DNA of 47,918 bases from positions 1 through 47,918 of IMG/VR virus record IMGVR_UViG_3300037196_000092, one strand, 5' to 3'. Position 1 is the stretch's first letter; the number at the start of each line of letters is the position of its first letter. This stretch comes from a virus. The translations under genes were made by a program, and so were the position numbers. Below, piece after piece: positions 30,849 through 39,885 of this stretch. The notes under the pieces are model-generated. The model was not told the origin of the DNA and made no database searches. It was given only the letters and a program-made list of their open reading frames with translations.

Positions 30849-31454
30849 CTAAGCCCACGTCGCAAACGCTTGGTTTTCGAGAGGAGTTCCGGCCTCGACT
30901 ACATTGGAAGCGGATATACCGCCATCCTCGGCAGGGTTTGCCCCGCCAGCAAACAAGGATGAGGCAATCTCTCCGGCACCCTTGGCGATCCCGCCCACGT
31001 CGGCTTGTTCTCTGGCTTGCTCTGCGGTCCTCAGCCTAGCTACGTCATTGATGTTCCCGCTCGCCATTCCGAGGTCTTGCGTTCCGAGGCTTCCGGCGTT
31101 TGTCGCCGCGCTCGACTGCAACCCGCCGAGCAGGCTGATGATGTTTCCCCGCCCCGCAGAGTCCAGACTCGCCGCCTTCGCCGCGGTACCCCCAGAACGG
31201 TTGCCGAACTCGGCCAGTTGATTCTTGGCCTGCTGTTCGCCCTCCTGCTGCGTTCTGATCTCGGGAGCAAGCGTCTGTGCCGTCTTTGTGGGGTCGCCGG
31301 ACAGGATGCCGAGGTCGTAGTTCATCGCGGCGGTCGTGCCTTGTTCGCCGATTCCGGTCTCGAATCCGCCAATTTGGTTAAGCTGGTTCTCCTGCGCTTG
31401 CGCCGGATCGCCGTTTACCAAGCCCCAGATTCCCGTCGCTAGACTAGTAGCCAT
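30849..31454 (-). CDS. Ala/Gly-rich helical virion protein, ejection-type (201 aa)
   Basis: The protein is Ala/Gly/Gln-rich with amphipathic helices (NQLNQIGGFETGIGEQ, RTQQEGEQQAKNQLAEF, VGGIAKGAGEIASSLF). This composition is typical of phage DNA-ejection or internal core proteins. ATG follows AAGGAGG. Function is inferred from composition and position. Confidence 0.65.
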   Translation of the reverse strand: MATSLATGIWGLVNGDPAQAQENQLNQIGGFETGIGEQGTTAAMNYDLGILSGDPTKTAQTLAPEIRTQQEGEQQAKNQLAEFGNRSGGTAAKAASLDSAGRGNIISLLGGLQSSAATNAGSLGTQDLGMASGNINDVARLRTAEQAREQADVGGIAKGAGEIASSLFAGGANPAEDGGISASNVVEAGTPLENQAFATWA

Positions 31455-31463
31455 GATGCCTCC

Positions 31464-32234
31464 TTACGTTGCCTGAACCTGCGCCGTTAAAAGACCCGCA
31501 GTAAACGTCATGCTTCCTTGCGTGCCGCCGCTTGAAAGTTTCGCCGTGGTTATTGTGACACTCAAACCGGCGATGGGCAATTGCGAAGTCGCAAGGTTCC
31601 CGCTGATGTCGGGGAACGACGGTTGCGCCGCGCTGAACACGCCCGTAGCGGCGTTGTATGCCGTCAGGAACTCGTGCAGCACCGCCGTGAACGTCTGCGG
31701 TCCAATCGGCAACGTAGCCGCCCAAAAGTTCGTTCCGTCAAAACTCACCAACGCGAAGTATCCGCTTGCCAGCGTCATTGACGCCGCTCCGTTGATCGTC
31801 CCCGAGAACGGAGTCAGCGTCACCAACCCCGTCCCCTGGTTTACCGGGATACAGAACCACGGAAAGGAAACCGACGACGTTAGGGTGAACGCAACCGGGG
31901 ATGCCGAGTTCAAGATGATGAAGGCGCCGTTGTCCGTCTGACCCGTGGAGTAGGACGCCGCCCCCGTCTGGTTGTTTACCGCTCCGATTGCCGCCCCCGC
32001 GCTATTGACGACAACGGTCTGAGAGGTCTGGGACACCTGAGTTGCCGTGGTAGCCGCCGCCGTGGACGCAGGAGTAGCCAGCGCCGCCACTTGCCCCTTC
32101 AGCGCCTTGATCGCCTGATTCAATGTCACTAGTCCAGCGTCATGTGTCGTCAGTGCCTCTCGGACAGACGGATGTGCCGCATCCACGGGAATCGAGATTG
32201 GTAGCCTAAACGACGGTTTGAGTGGAGTTCCCAT
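31464..32234 (-). CDS. tail-fibre-like structural protein (256 aa)
   Basis: An N-terminal helical part (REALTTHDAGLVTLNQAIKA) is followed by a beta-rich region (AVNNQTGAASYSTGQTDNGA, FTLTSSVSFPWFCIPVNQGT) of the type seen in podovirus tail proteins. The start overlaps the stop of the large upstream gene (TAATG). Likely a tail or fibre adaptor protein. No recognised domain. Confidence 0.65.
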   Translation of the reverse strand: MGTPLKPSFRLPISIPVDAAHPSVREALTTHDAGLVTLNQAIKALKGQVAALATPASTAAATTATQVSQTSQTVVVNSAGAAIGAVNNQTGAASYSTGQTDNGAFIILNSASPVAFTLTSSVSFPWFCIPVNQGTGLVTLTPFSGTINGAASMTLASGYFALVSFDGTNFWAATLPIGPQTFTAVLHEFLTAYNAATGVFSAAQPSFPDISGNLATSQLPIAGLSVTITTAKLSSGGTQGSMTFTAGLLTAQVQAT

Positions 32235-35200
32235 TATGGCTCGCTCCCTTCGCCGCCGGTCGAATCGGCGAATACGATAACCGGACGCAACTCGCCCTCA
32301 CTGCCCCAATCCCGAACCTCGACGACGAAGCCTTGCAGGAACACCAGTGCCGTGGGGTCCGTGAAGCTAAACTTGAATTGCAGCAGCTTCCACTTCGCCG
32401 GAGAGAAGCTGGAGTAGAACTTTGTCAGTGCCCCGCCGGTCGATGGCAAGGTGACGGGGTTCGGCGCATAGCTACCGTTTCCTTCGTCGGCCACGATGGG
32501 CGTGAGCGTGATCGCGGCATTGCTGCTGTACTCGACCGTGAAATCGGGCGCGAACTGGAACCCCTGTCCGCCGATTGCCCCGGTAAGAACGATGCCCTCG
32601 GGAGTCTCCGCCCCCGTCGGCTGCAACAGGCGAACGGTGCCGTCAGCGCAGCCCGCCAGCACGCCCTGTACGCTCTCTCCCGAGTCGGAAGCGTGACAAG
32701 TGATCGCAGGCGTGATTGCGTCCCAAATCCAGCCCATAGACTCGATATCGAAAACAAGAGTGTGAGGGTTGCCGTCCGCATCGGCGTAATCCCAATACAT
32801 GAACTGGCCTACCACACTCGCCTGTTGAGCTTGCGGATTCGTGTCATCAGGCGGATAGATCGTCACGCCGCCGCGCGTCACCGCTACCGGAGTGGAGCCT
32901 TCATGGGGAAACAGCGAATAGAGAGACTCATCCGTGATTGATCTGGATACCGCTCCGCCCGGAGACACATGCCAGCCATCCTCAACCCGGAAGAAGATCA
33001 GACCGCCGCCGGAGACGGCAATGCAGCGCGGAATGTAGAGGCCACGGCTGATGGAGGTCAGCCGGTACGTCCACGTCGTTCCTTCGGCTCCGGTGACGGT
33101 TTCCAGCGCGTCAAACTGGTTGGGAGCGATGATTCGCACCCGCAGATTGGAGGCCAGGATTCCGACTCCGCCCGACACCGCGCCGTTTATCAACGGCTCG
33201 GAGGGAGAAGTTACGTCCTCCTGGTTGGTGTCGGGAGCGGAATCGAAGTTGTTCCCCTTGGTCCAGTAATCGACTCCGGGACGCAGGGGATCGCCAACGC
33301 CGTGCATGACCACGATGTTGTCGGTTGGGCCGAACAGGTACGGCAACGGCTGTGCCGCGAGCTTCGGCTCGGCGATGTTCCAAACTAGAGCAGTCCCGTC
33401 TGGCACACCCGGAATCGTCACGATAGACGTGGTGGTTGGGCGAGCGATGAAGACATAGGAAAGCTGCGTAGGCGTGCCAATGGAGATGATGGTTCCGGGG
33501 AGCCAGCGCAAGTTGAAGTAGTCGCCGGAGACGCGGGTGATGACCCCGCCAGAGACGGTACAGGTTCCCGAGCGCGGCAAGTCGATGGAAGGAAACGGCT
33601 CGAAGTCGTCGTACTGCATGATCGGATTGCCCGCCGCCACGATGTCAGTCAGCGAGTCCGTGATGGCGGTATTCACCCCGCTGCCTTGACCGTCGTCATT
33701 CGGCCCGGTCGCAACGTAGGTGAAGTTGGCAAGGCCGGAGTCCTGACGGTAGTAATCCACCTTGTCCACTTGCGGATCGGGAGAATAGAGGCTGGCAACC
33801 TGATTGGCGAGCACCGGAGTTACTTCCGGGGTAGATACCGGACTAGGGTTCGACAATGCACCCGTGGGAGACGAGCGGTACTTGTAGGCGTAAGAGACGT
33901 TCGTTCGCACCCCAACGGGAAGCGGAGGAATGATCGCCGCTGGCCCGCCCGGAGTTGCCGCGCCCATCAGAAGCAGGATTCGACCGGAGTGATACCAGTA
34001 ATCGTAGTCCACCTCAATCGGGTAGCCTCCCGCCGCTGGAACGCTGATGCTGAAAGTAGCCGTTCCGCCCACTGGAGCCGCCGCAATCGGGTAGCCTCCG
34101 ACTACCGTCTTGGTCTGCCCATAGTGGCCGTTGATGGCGCCGCCATTCACCGTAATACCGCCGCCGAACCCAATCATGGCGGCATCGTGAGCGTCTAACG
34201 TGAACAGGTAGGTTCCGGGGAGTGGGAAATACAAGTTTCCCACCGCGCAGAAGTTGAAGTTCGCATACTGAGTGTTTCCGTCCTGCCCTTTCAGCGCGGG
34301 CGAGTACAAGGGATAGCTACCCGACACCACTTCCTGCGGCGTCAACTGGAACCACGTCATCGGGATGGTGGAGTTGCCGATGCCGGGACCGCTTGGGATG
34401 CCCGAGGTAAATGTCGCATCGAAGATGAAGGAGTTTCCGGTCGTAATGACCGCCGCATCGCCGGTGGTGCGAGACGGCCCACTGCCCGTATCTTCGGGAT
34501 TCTTCCAGATGTACTGCCCGACCGGCCCGGAAGGGGAGGGAGAGTCAGGGTAAATGTAAGCGGTGACATCGCCCATGACCGAGAGCACGGACGGAAGCGC
34601 GTTCGTCGTCACCGTCACGCCGATGGCGAACGAGCCGGAGTTCGCGGTGAACGTGTTTCCGGTCGAGTTGATGCCAACCTGAAACGTCTGCGCCCCGTAG
34701 GGAACGGTGATCGCCACGCCAATCGAGCCGCCCACGTCAACCACGGCGGGGATGTAGAGCGGCACCACGCCCGCAGCGACTACGTTGCCCGCGCCGTCGC
34801 AGAACGCGCCAATGACCACACTCGGATTAGCACTGGCCGGAGTAGTGCCAGAACCATCCTGCTTCATCGTGTAATGTCCGGGATTCGTGGCAGTTGATGA
34901 CGACGGGCCAGCCGTGGTAGGGGTAGCCGAAGCGTTCCCATTGACCATGGCCGTGCCCGTCAGAGACGTGATGGTGACGGTTGTGGCGTTGGCGACGTTG
35001 ATAATGTAGGGAGCCGTGCCGTCAAACGGAGCGACCCCGCCCGGTTGACCGACATAAGCATCCGTCTCACCGTAACTGTAGGAATTGTTCGCGCCGCTGT
35101 AATTTGTCCACGGGATAGTCGTCGCCAGCAAGGTTCCACTCGTCAGCGCGTCAGTGTTCTTCGTGGTAACAACCGGCGCAAGTTGCGGCTCCTTGATGCC

Positions 35201-35662
35201 AGTTTTGTAAACCAGGCCGTCAGAGCGGACCTTGAGCATCCCCGAGCAAACAAACGTGGTTGCAGAGTTATTGATCGCAAATTTCGTGGTAATCGTGACA
35301 TTGCCATCGGCGGCGGAATCTCCAATGTAAACCCAGGGCTGCACGCTGGTATTCGGACGGAAGCCGATGAATGACACCGGATTCCCGCTCAGTCCAACCG
35401 CAATCTTGACTCCGTTGCAGTACAGGTTGCCGTTGGAGTCCACGGTGATGAGCGAGTATCCCGATGGCGGTCCATTCGGTGTCGAGTCGTTTAGCCGGAA
35501 CACGCTCACCACGGAGGACAGCATCGTGTACAGCGCGGTGCCGAGAACGGATCGCAGTCCGAAGCCGGACTTCGCCAGCGCCCGGACGTTCTGGGCAAGC
35601 GCGACCAGGCCGCTACGCAAACGGTTGACGGGATGAACAAGGTCTTGGCCTATGAACTTCAT
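32234..35662 (-). CDS. large nozzle/hub-like tail protein (1,142 aa)
   Basis: Residues about 40-250 and 260-560 are Thr/Gly/Asn-rich beta domains. The second half has DKVDYYRQDSG, VVMHGVGDPLRPGVDYWTKG, RLTSISRGLYIPRCIAVSGG and ADGNPHTLVFDIESMGWIWD, a repeated-blade style I associate with the beta-propeller nozzle of podoviruses (P22 gp10 or T7 gp12 equivalent). It directly follows the adaptor-like gene, as expected. The Fe-cluster or enzyme motifs are absent. The assignment is by position and fold style only. Confidence 0.65.
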   Translation of the reverse strand: MKFIGQDLVHPVNRLRSGLVALAQNVRALAKSGFGLRSVLGTALYTMLSSVVSVFRLNDSTPNGPPSGYSLITVDSNGNLYCNGVKIAVGLSGNPVSFIGFRPNTSVQPWVYIGDSAADGNVTITTKFAINNSATTFVCSGMLKVRSDGLVYKTGIKEPQLAPVVTTKNTDALTSGTLLATTIPWTNYSGANNSYSYGETDAYVGQPGGVAPFDGTAPYIINVANATTVTITSLTGTAMVNGNASATPTTAGPSSSTATNPGHYTMKQDGSGTTPASANPSVVIGAFCDGAGNVVAAGVVPLYIPAVVDVGGSIGVAITVPYGAQTFQVGINSTGNTFTANSGSFAIGVTVTTNALPSVLSVMGDVTAYIYPDSPSPSGPVGQYIWKNPEDTGSGPSRTTGDAAVITTGNSFIFDATFTSGIPSGPGIGNSTIPMTWFQLTPQEVVSGSYPLYSPALKGQDGNTQYANFNFCAVGNLYFPLPGTYLFTLDAHDAAMIGFGGGITVNGGAINGHYGQTKTVVGGYPIAAAPVGGTATFSISVPAAGGYPIEVDYDYWYHSGRILLLMGAATPGGPAAIIPPLPVGVRTNVSYAYKYRSSPTGALSNPSPVSTPEVTPVLANQVASLYSPDPQVDKVDYYRQDSGLANFTYVATGPNDDGQGSGVNTAITDSLTDIVAAGNPIMQYDDFEPFPSIDLPRSGTCTVSGGVITRVSGDYFNLRWLPGTIISIGTPTQLSYVFIARPTTTSIVTIPGVPDGTALVWNIAEPKLAAQPLPYLFGPTDNIVVMHGVGDPLRPGVDYWTKGNNFDSAPDTNQEDVTSPSEPLINGAVSGGVGILASNLRVRIIAPNQFDALETVTGAEGTTWTYRLTSISRGLYIPRCIAVSGGGLIFFRVEDGWHVSPGGAVSRSITDESLYSLFPHEGSTPVAVTRGGVTIYPPDDTNPQAQQASVVGQFMYWDYADADGNPHTLVFDIESMGWIWDAITPAITCHASDSGESVQGVLAGCADGTVRLLQPTGAETPEGIVLTGAIGGQGFQFAPDFTVEYSSNAAITLTPIVADEGNGSYAPNPVTLPSTGGALTKFYSSFSPAKWKLLQFKFSFTDPTALVFLQGFVVEVRDWGSEGELRPVIVFADSTGGEGSEP

Positions 35663-37014
35663 TCGGCCCCCTTGATCGTTAACGGCTTCTCCTGCGTGAT
35701 CGGATGCTCGAACCTGCGATCCATTACCTCGTCTTTATCGCCTGCCGTCAGCAAGTCTGGGCGGAAGATTCCGAGCGCTGCATACTGAGCGTTCTTCGTC
35801 CGGCAATACAACTCGAACTGCTCTAGCAATGGCATCGTCAGGGTGAAGTCTTTTCCTCCGGTTTTGAATGTTGCGACATGCTGCGCCCGCGCCAGAATCG
35901 CATCCACGCCATCCCGGCTCAACTGTATTTCGTCGGTATCGTTGACCGGAACCGGAGCATTTCCCACCAGCGTCAGAACACTGGACACAATCCCCGAGGT
36001 AACGAACGGAGCCAGCGCGACCAAATCCATCCCGCCCACCACAATCGTCGGATCGGTGGCGTTCTGCGTCTGCTCCCAATTCTGCTGTTGCGAGTCCATC
36101 TCCGTCACGCCAGGAGTGTCCACCGCGATGCTCGCCACTCGGGCTTCAAGCATCCACGGAAGCATTTGCATGGCCTTCTTGCCGTGCTCATAGACTTGCA
36201 GACAGTAGTTTGCCCGCTGCATGTCCCGGCCCTCTGGAGCGCTCGACAGCACGTCGGCAAGAGCGCCGTACATCGCTACCCAGCACCAGTCATCGGGTAA
36301 TCCTAGGACGGTCGCCGCGGGCGGAGCAAGCGTGGCCCCGGCTTCGCTTACGAGCATGTCCCACGTTCCCGGCTGGTTTGGCGGGCAGGAGCAATCGAAC
36401 GCCAGCGGAGAGTTGGCGGTAATGAGCCACGAATCCGGCTCTCCCAGCTCGGTTCCCCGTGAAGGATAGAAAGCATTGGCCGTGCCTACATCCTCGCGCC
36501 CGAGCGCGTAGGGCGAGCCAAAGGACGTGTTCGAGGGAATCCAGCGAACGCGGTGCAGGCTCAGAGCCGTATCTGGCAGGGATGACCGCATCGAGCCGAC
36601 TGGCGATGGCTGGAGTAGGTTGACCACGTTGCCCGCGCATTGGAGCAGAAGTTCATCCCGGCGGGACTGGAGCGCCGTTTGCAGCATGGCGATGTTGAAC
36701 TGGTTCGTTCCCGTCCACGTTCCGCCGCTCATCGGCTCAACCAACATGGCTTGAATTTGGGTATAGAGATCGACATCGGTAACGGTGCGCTGCCGAGGGC
36801 TTCCCGCCACGGTCAAGGACTTCCACTTGTCGCCGGGGTTGAAGTCGAGCATGTAGTCGGTAGGAAACAGGAACGTCTTGGCCGAAAGGGCGCGTAGGGA
36901 CTCGCGGATATATAAGTTCGCCTCCGCCGCCGTGGTGAACACGGCCCCGCTGTCCTGCAAGCGATTCAGGAGTTCCGCCCGCAACTGCCCGAGAGTGATG
37001 TAGCTGTAGCTCAA
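35659..37014 (-). CDS. adaptor/tail-accessory-like protein (451 aa), TTG start
   Basis: TTG 37014 follows GAGGG and starts SYSYITLGQLRAELLNRLQD, an adaptor-type helical opening. The body contains SLHRVRWIPSNTSFG, LGLPDDWCWVAMYGALADVL and YCLQVYEHGKKAMQMLPWM, with C-terminal mixed sequence. It sits between the portal-proximal genes and the nozzle-like gene, as do head-to-tail adaptors in podoviruses. ATGA overlap with the nozzle-like gene supports a joint transcript. Confidence 0.65.
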   Translation of the reverse strand: MSYSYITLGQLRAELLNRLQDSGAVFTTAAEANLYIRESLRALSAKTFLFPTDYMLDFNPGDKWKSLTVAGSPRQRTVTDVDLYTQIQAMLVEPMSGGTWTGTNQFNIAMLQTALQSRRDELLLQCAGNVVNLLQPSPVGSMRSSLPDTALSLHRVRWIPSNTSFGSPYALGREDVGTANAFYPSRGTELGEPDSWLITANSPLAFDCSCPPNQPGTWDMLVSEAGATLAPPAATVLGLPDDWCWVAMYGALADVLSSAPEGRDMQRANYCLQVYEHGKKAMQMLPWMLEARVASIAVDTPGVTEMDSQQQNWEQTQNATDPTIVVGGMDLVALAPFVTSGIVSSVLTLVGNAPVPVNDTDEIQLSRDGVDAILARAQHVATFKTGGKDFTLTMPLLEQFELYCRTKNAQYAALGIFRPDLLTAGDKDEVMDRRFEHPITQEKPLTIKGAE

Positions 37015-37191
37015 TTACGCCCTCTTCTTCTTCGAGATTTTTCGCTCATTTTTGAGTTCAATTGCGATCATCTGTTTGAGAGCCTTGCGTTTACCGTACT
37101 TATTTTTTGTTCTCTTAAATGTCTTTCCGTGGCGAAGCTCGTGCAGGTTCTTGCGCTGTGTAGATCGACTGCGACCCCTAAGAAGCGGCAT
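37015..37191 (-). CDS. small very basic protein (58 aa)
   Basis: ATG 37191 follows GGAGGATAGG. The sequence (MPLLRGRSRSTQRKNLHELR, HGKTFKRTKNKYGKRKALKQ) matches a style of short phage proteins beginning MPLI/L with a repeated HGK-T-KR motif that sit next to structural genes. It is about 40 percent Lys/Arg/His and may bind DNA or be packaged. Immediately upstream of the TTG start of the adaptor-like gene. Confidence 0.75.
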   Translation of the reverse strand: MPLLRGRSRSTQRKNLHELRHGKTFKRTKNKYGKRKALKQMIAIELKNERKISKKKRA

Positions 37192-37192
37192 C

Positions 37193-38200
37193 CTATCCTC
37201 CCCACGGCCCAGAAGTCATAGTCCGTGAATTGAAGAACGCCCTGTTTGGAAATCCCCGCATGGCGGCTCTCATATCAATGAGATACGCATCAACCGCGTC
37301 CTTATCGAGAAGCCTCAGCGTCTTCATGCGATTCAGAAAGTCAATCTCGGATTCCCTCTTGAGCGCCATGTAGTTCCCGCCGCTGCCCTTCGCCGACATA
37401 ATATCTTTTCGAGATTCCGCGTCCCGGTAGGCCCACGTCAGCGCCTTCTGAATGACTACATCCTCGCCAATCTGCGTCGGCAGCGTGTCGGAGTTGTTCG
37501 CCAGCGGCGGCAGGTCCACAACCGCATACCACTGATACCCGATTTCTGCCGTCGGATACGGGTAAAGTTCATAGAGTTGCTGCCCGAGAGTTGCCGATGC
37601 GTTCGGAGTTCCGGCGCCTCTTCGATCAGTTCCCAATGCGAGCAGAGCGTATGGGTTCGACGCAATCTGCCGCGCCGGGTCAACCAGGTCCAGACTTCGC
37701 CGCCCAGTCCAAATGTCCATCGACCACTGGTCGAACATGTCGGCTACGGACAGCCATCGCTTGAAGCCAACCGGTGCCGGGATGTACGCCTGATACATCT
37801 GATAAGCCACGCCGGAGAACGCCTTGAGCGGGTCGGTGAATAGACGATCCAGCGTCAGCACCACGGCGTTCGGGTTGGTCGAGTCCAGGCCGATGACGCT
37901 GTAAACCGAGTAGCCCAGCGCCCGGATTTGCTGCGTCGTCGCCCGCCAATAGAACGGAAGCGCCAGCCATGCCGCAGAAGCCGTAGCGTCACCGGTGACC
38001 AGATTACTGCCCAGAGAGAACGTGCATGTGCCAGCTATCGTGATCCCCGGAGTCGAGAAGCTGCCATTCTGGAGTTGAAACGAAAACAGTGAAGAGTCCT
38101 GGACGAATTGCCATGCCCTGTTGACGAGCTTCTTGGCGCGGATTCGGCTCAGTGCTGGAACAAGGTCGGCCATCTCACTGAACATGTCGATATAGGCCAT
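37193..38200 (-). CDS. second adaptor-like structural protein (335 aa)
   Basis: I prefer ATG 38200, five bases after GGAG; GTG 38206 is in frame just upstream. The N-terminus is helical (ADLVPALSRIRAKKLVNRAW), followed by a beta insert (STPGITIAGTCTFSLGSNLV) and helices (DVVIQKALTWAYRDAESRKD). Position between head decoration genes and the adaptor gene suggests a head-tail joining or tail accessory protein. No recognised family. Confidence 0.65.
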   Translation of the reverse strand: MAYIDMFSEMADLVPALSRIRAKKLVNRAWQFVQDSSLFSFQLQNGSFSTPGITIAGTCTFSLGSNLVTGDATASAAWLALPFYWRATTQQIRALGYSVYSVIGLDSTNPNAVVLTLDRLFTDPLKAFSGVAYQMYQAYIPAPVGFKRWLSVADMFDQWSMDIWTGRRSLDLVDPARQIASNPYALLALGTDRRGAGTPNASATLGQQLYELYPYPTAEIGYQWYAVVDLPPLANNSDTLPTQIGEDVVIQKALTWAYRDAESRKDIMSAKGSGGNYMALKRESEIDFLNRMKTLRLLDKDAVDAYLIDMRAAMRGFPNRAFFNSRTMTSGPWGG

Positions 38201-38212
38201 CTTCACTCCACG

Positions 38213-38238
38213 AGAAAAGGGACGGGGCTATTGCCCCG
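38213..38238 (-). terminator. intrinsic terminator after the capsid/decoration genes
   Basis: On the minus strand CGGGGC-AATA-GCCCCG forms a 6-bp perfect stem (38238 to 38223) followed by TCCCTTTTCTC. It starts 26 bases after the stop at 38264 and lies before the gene at 38200. It would partly end transcripts of the capsid genes. Confidence 0.7.
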
Positions 38239-38263
38239 CCCCCCGGTTAAACGCTAAGCCTTG

Positions 38264-38626
38264 TTACTGGCCGATAGCCGCTAAGCGAACCTTGAAAGTT
38301 GACAGGTTCGTTCCCGTCGCGGCTTCCGTTCCGGCAGTCTGAGATTGTCCGCCAACCGTTGCAGTCGTCATCGAGATAAACACCAACTGCCACTGCGTCA
38401 CTCCGTTATTGAGAGCACGAGCTTCGACACGGAACTTGCACGATTGATCGACGGCTCCGACGAGTGTCCAAATTGTGCTATTCAAGCCAAACGTCGATGG
38501 GCTGATCGAGTCGCCGCCCTGAACGTAACTGGACGACCCGGCATAATCGAGAACATTGAATCCCAGCCCGCCGAAGGTTTGAGTCAAACCGACAATCTGA
38601 CTTGTAGTACCAATTCCCTGTGCCAT
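38264..38626 (-). CDS. small capsid-associated or decoration-like protein (120 aa)
   Basis: ATG follows AAGGAGGGGG. The sequence is beta-rich (GGLGFNVLDYAGSSSYVQGG, CKFRVEARALNNGVTQWQLV). It sits between the 222-residue protein and the terminator. Position suggests a head decoration or joining protein. No family is recognised. Confidence 0.65.
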   Translation of the reverse strand: MAQGIGTTSQIVGLTQTFGGLGFNVLDYAGSSSYVQGGDSISPSTFGLNSTIWTLVGAVDQSCKFRVEARALNNGVTQWQLVFISMTTATVGGQSQTAGTEAATGTNLSTFKVRLAAIGQ

Positions 38627-38635
38627 GCCCCCTCC

Positions 38636-39304
38636 TTAGTTCGGGAAGCGGAAGATGAAGCCGGGGTAGTAGACAACCGCCGTCGAACTGGTGCTTCCGG
38701 CAACGATTCCAATTCCGTTTTTGACACCGGTGGTCGAGATGGTACTCGCGCCCTGGAACTTGCCAATGTGCCCGCTATCCGGGTACACCGCGTTGCCAAG
38801 AGCCACCGCCGCCACCGAACCCGTAATGACCTGAGCGCGGCCCGCGCCGACAAAGATCATCGTCCAGTTGCCCGGAGTCGGCCCGTTTGCCAGACCGCCC
38901 ACCGTCGCCGGGTTGATGAAGATACCGGCAAAGAAGGCGTTCAGGCCAAGGGCGTTCGCCACGTCGCCGGTCGTCACGACCGGGATCGGATACGAGGTTT
39001 CGGTATTGGTGCCCTGTGCCGTTCCGCCCGAGTTGAGCAGGAAATAAGCGGCATATCCCTGAGTCGCGTAACCAGCCGTCGCGCCCGAGTCAAGCTGGAC
39101 GTACTGATACGCGCCGTCGTAGATGGTCGTGCCCGGATAAGCGTAATTCACCGCTTCGTTCGAGCTGAGGATAATGACCTTGCCAGCGTTGAGACCCATC
39201 CAGTAGGGATTACCCGCGATGTCAGCCTGCGAACTCTGACTCGTGCTGTTGATCGTGTTGATCGGGCCTGGAAGCCAGATTCCCGGAGTTGTAATTTTTG
39301 CCAT
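38636..39304 (-). CDS. structural protein after major capsid, decoration-like (222 aa)
   Basis: ATG follows GGAGACATT. The protein is Gly/Ala/Thr-rich and beta-like (GLNAGKVIILSSNEAVNYAY, LDSGATAGYATQGYAAYFLL, NWTMIFVGAGRAQVITGSVA). In an uninterrupted genome it would directly follow the major capsid gene, where decoration proteins lie; the HNH gene now separates them. Its own start region overlaps the HNH promoter region. Confidence 0.65.
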   Translation of the reverse strand: MAKITTPGIWLPGPINTINSTSQSSQADIAGNPYWMGLNAGKVIILSSNEAVNYAYPGTTIYDGAYQYVQLDSGATAGYATQGYAAYFLLNSGGTAQGTNTETSYPIPVVTTGDVANALGLNAFFAGIFINPATVGGLANGPTPGNWTMIFVGAGRAQVITGSVAAVALGNAVYPDSGHIGKFQGASTISTTGVKNGIGIVAGSTSSTAVVYYPGFIFRFPN

Positions 39305-39333
39305 AATGTCTCCTACAGTGCTACAATAGCACT
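39298..39333 (+). promoter_or_regulatory. promoter and palindrome ahead of the HNH gene
   Basis: TTGCCA (39298-39303) and TACAAT (39322-39327) are 18 bases apart, placing the transcript start at about 39334, the A of the HNH start codon. AGTGCTA-CAA-TAGCACT (39317-39333) is a perfect 7-bp inverted repeat covering the -10 box, probably an operator. Confidence 0.55.
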
Positions 39334-39885
39334 ATGAAAATCAACGTTGATCGACATGCCGTTCAGCAACCTGCCGACGAATCCATAAAACTGATTCCGC
39401 TCACTCAGGGACTCAACACAACGGTTGATGCCCACAACTACGACTGGCTCATGCAGTGGAACTGGTTTGCTCAGTGGAACCCGCATACCAAGTCCTACTA
39501 TGCGGCTAGCAGCATAACGGCTGGCGGTAAGCAGAAGCGCTTCCTCATGCATCGAGAAATCATGCACGTTAGTGATGAATTGCAAGTCGATCACGTCGCC
39601 ATTGGAGATACCTTGAACAACCGAGAATCCAACCTTCGCATTGCCACCGTATCCCAGAATTGCGCGAATCGCCGCAAACGCTCGGACAACACATCTGGGT
39701 ACAAGGGCGTAACGTTCTACCAAAGGAACGGAATGTGGATGGCCCAACTCTGCACCAGAATGAACGGATGCCGCCGCAACCGATTCCTGGGATACTTCGA
39801 TACCCCGGAAGAAGCTGCCGTGGCTTACGATATTGAGTCTATCCGTATTCATGGCGCGTTCGCTCATCTCAACTTTCCGTCTTAG
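39334..39885 (+). CDS. HNH endonuclease with AP2 DNA-binding domain
   Basis: The 183-residue protein has an HNH site (VDHVAIGDTLNNRESNLRI, with Asp86-His87 and Asn95/96/100) followed by an AP2 domain at about 121-182 (SGYKGVTFYQRNGMWM, then GYFDTPEEAAVAYD, FAHLNFP). By family such proteins are free-standing homing endonucleases that copy themselves into cognate DNA. It is the only plus-strand gene in the 21-kb minus-strand virion block and splits the major capsid gene from the next structural gene. Its stop overlaps the capsid stop by three bases. No Shine-Dalgarno precedes the ATG; the mRNA may be leaderless. Confidence 0.9.
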   Translation: MKINVDRHAVQQPADESIKLIPLTQGLNTTVDAHNYDWLMQWNWFAQWNPHTKSYYAASSITAGGKQKRFLMHREIMHVSDELQVDHVAIGDTLNNRESNLRIATVSQNCANRRKRSDNTSGYKGVTFYQRNGMWMAQLCTRMNGCRRNRFLGYFDTPEEAAVAYDIESIRIHGAFAHLNFPS

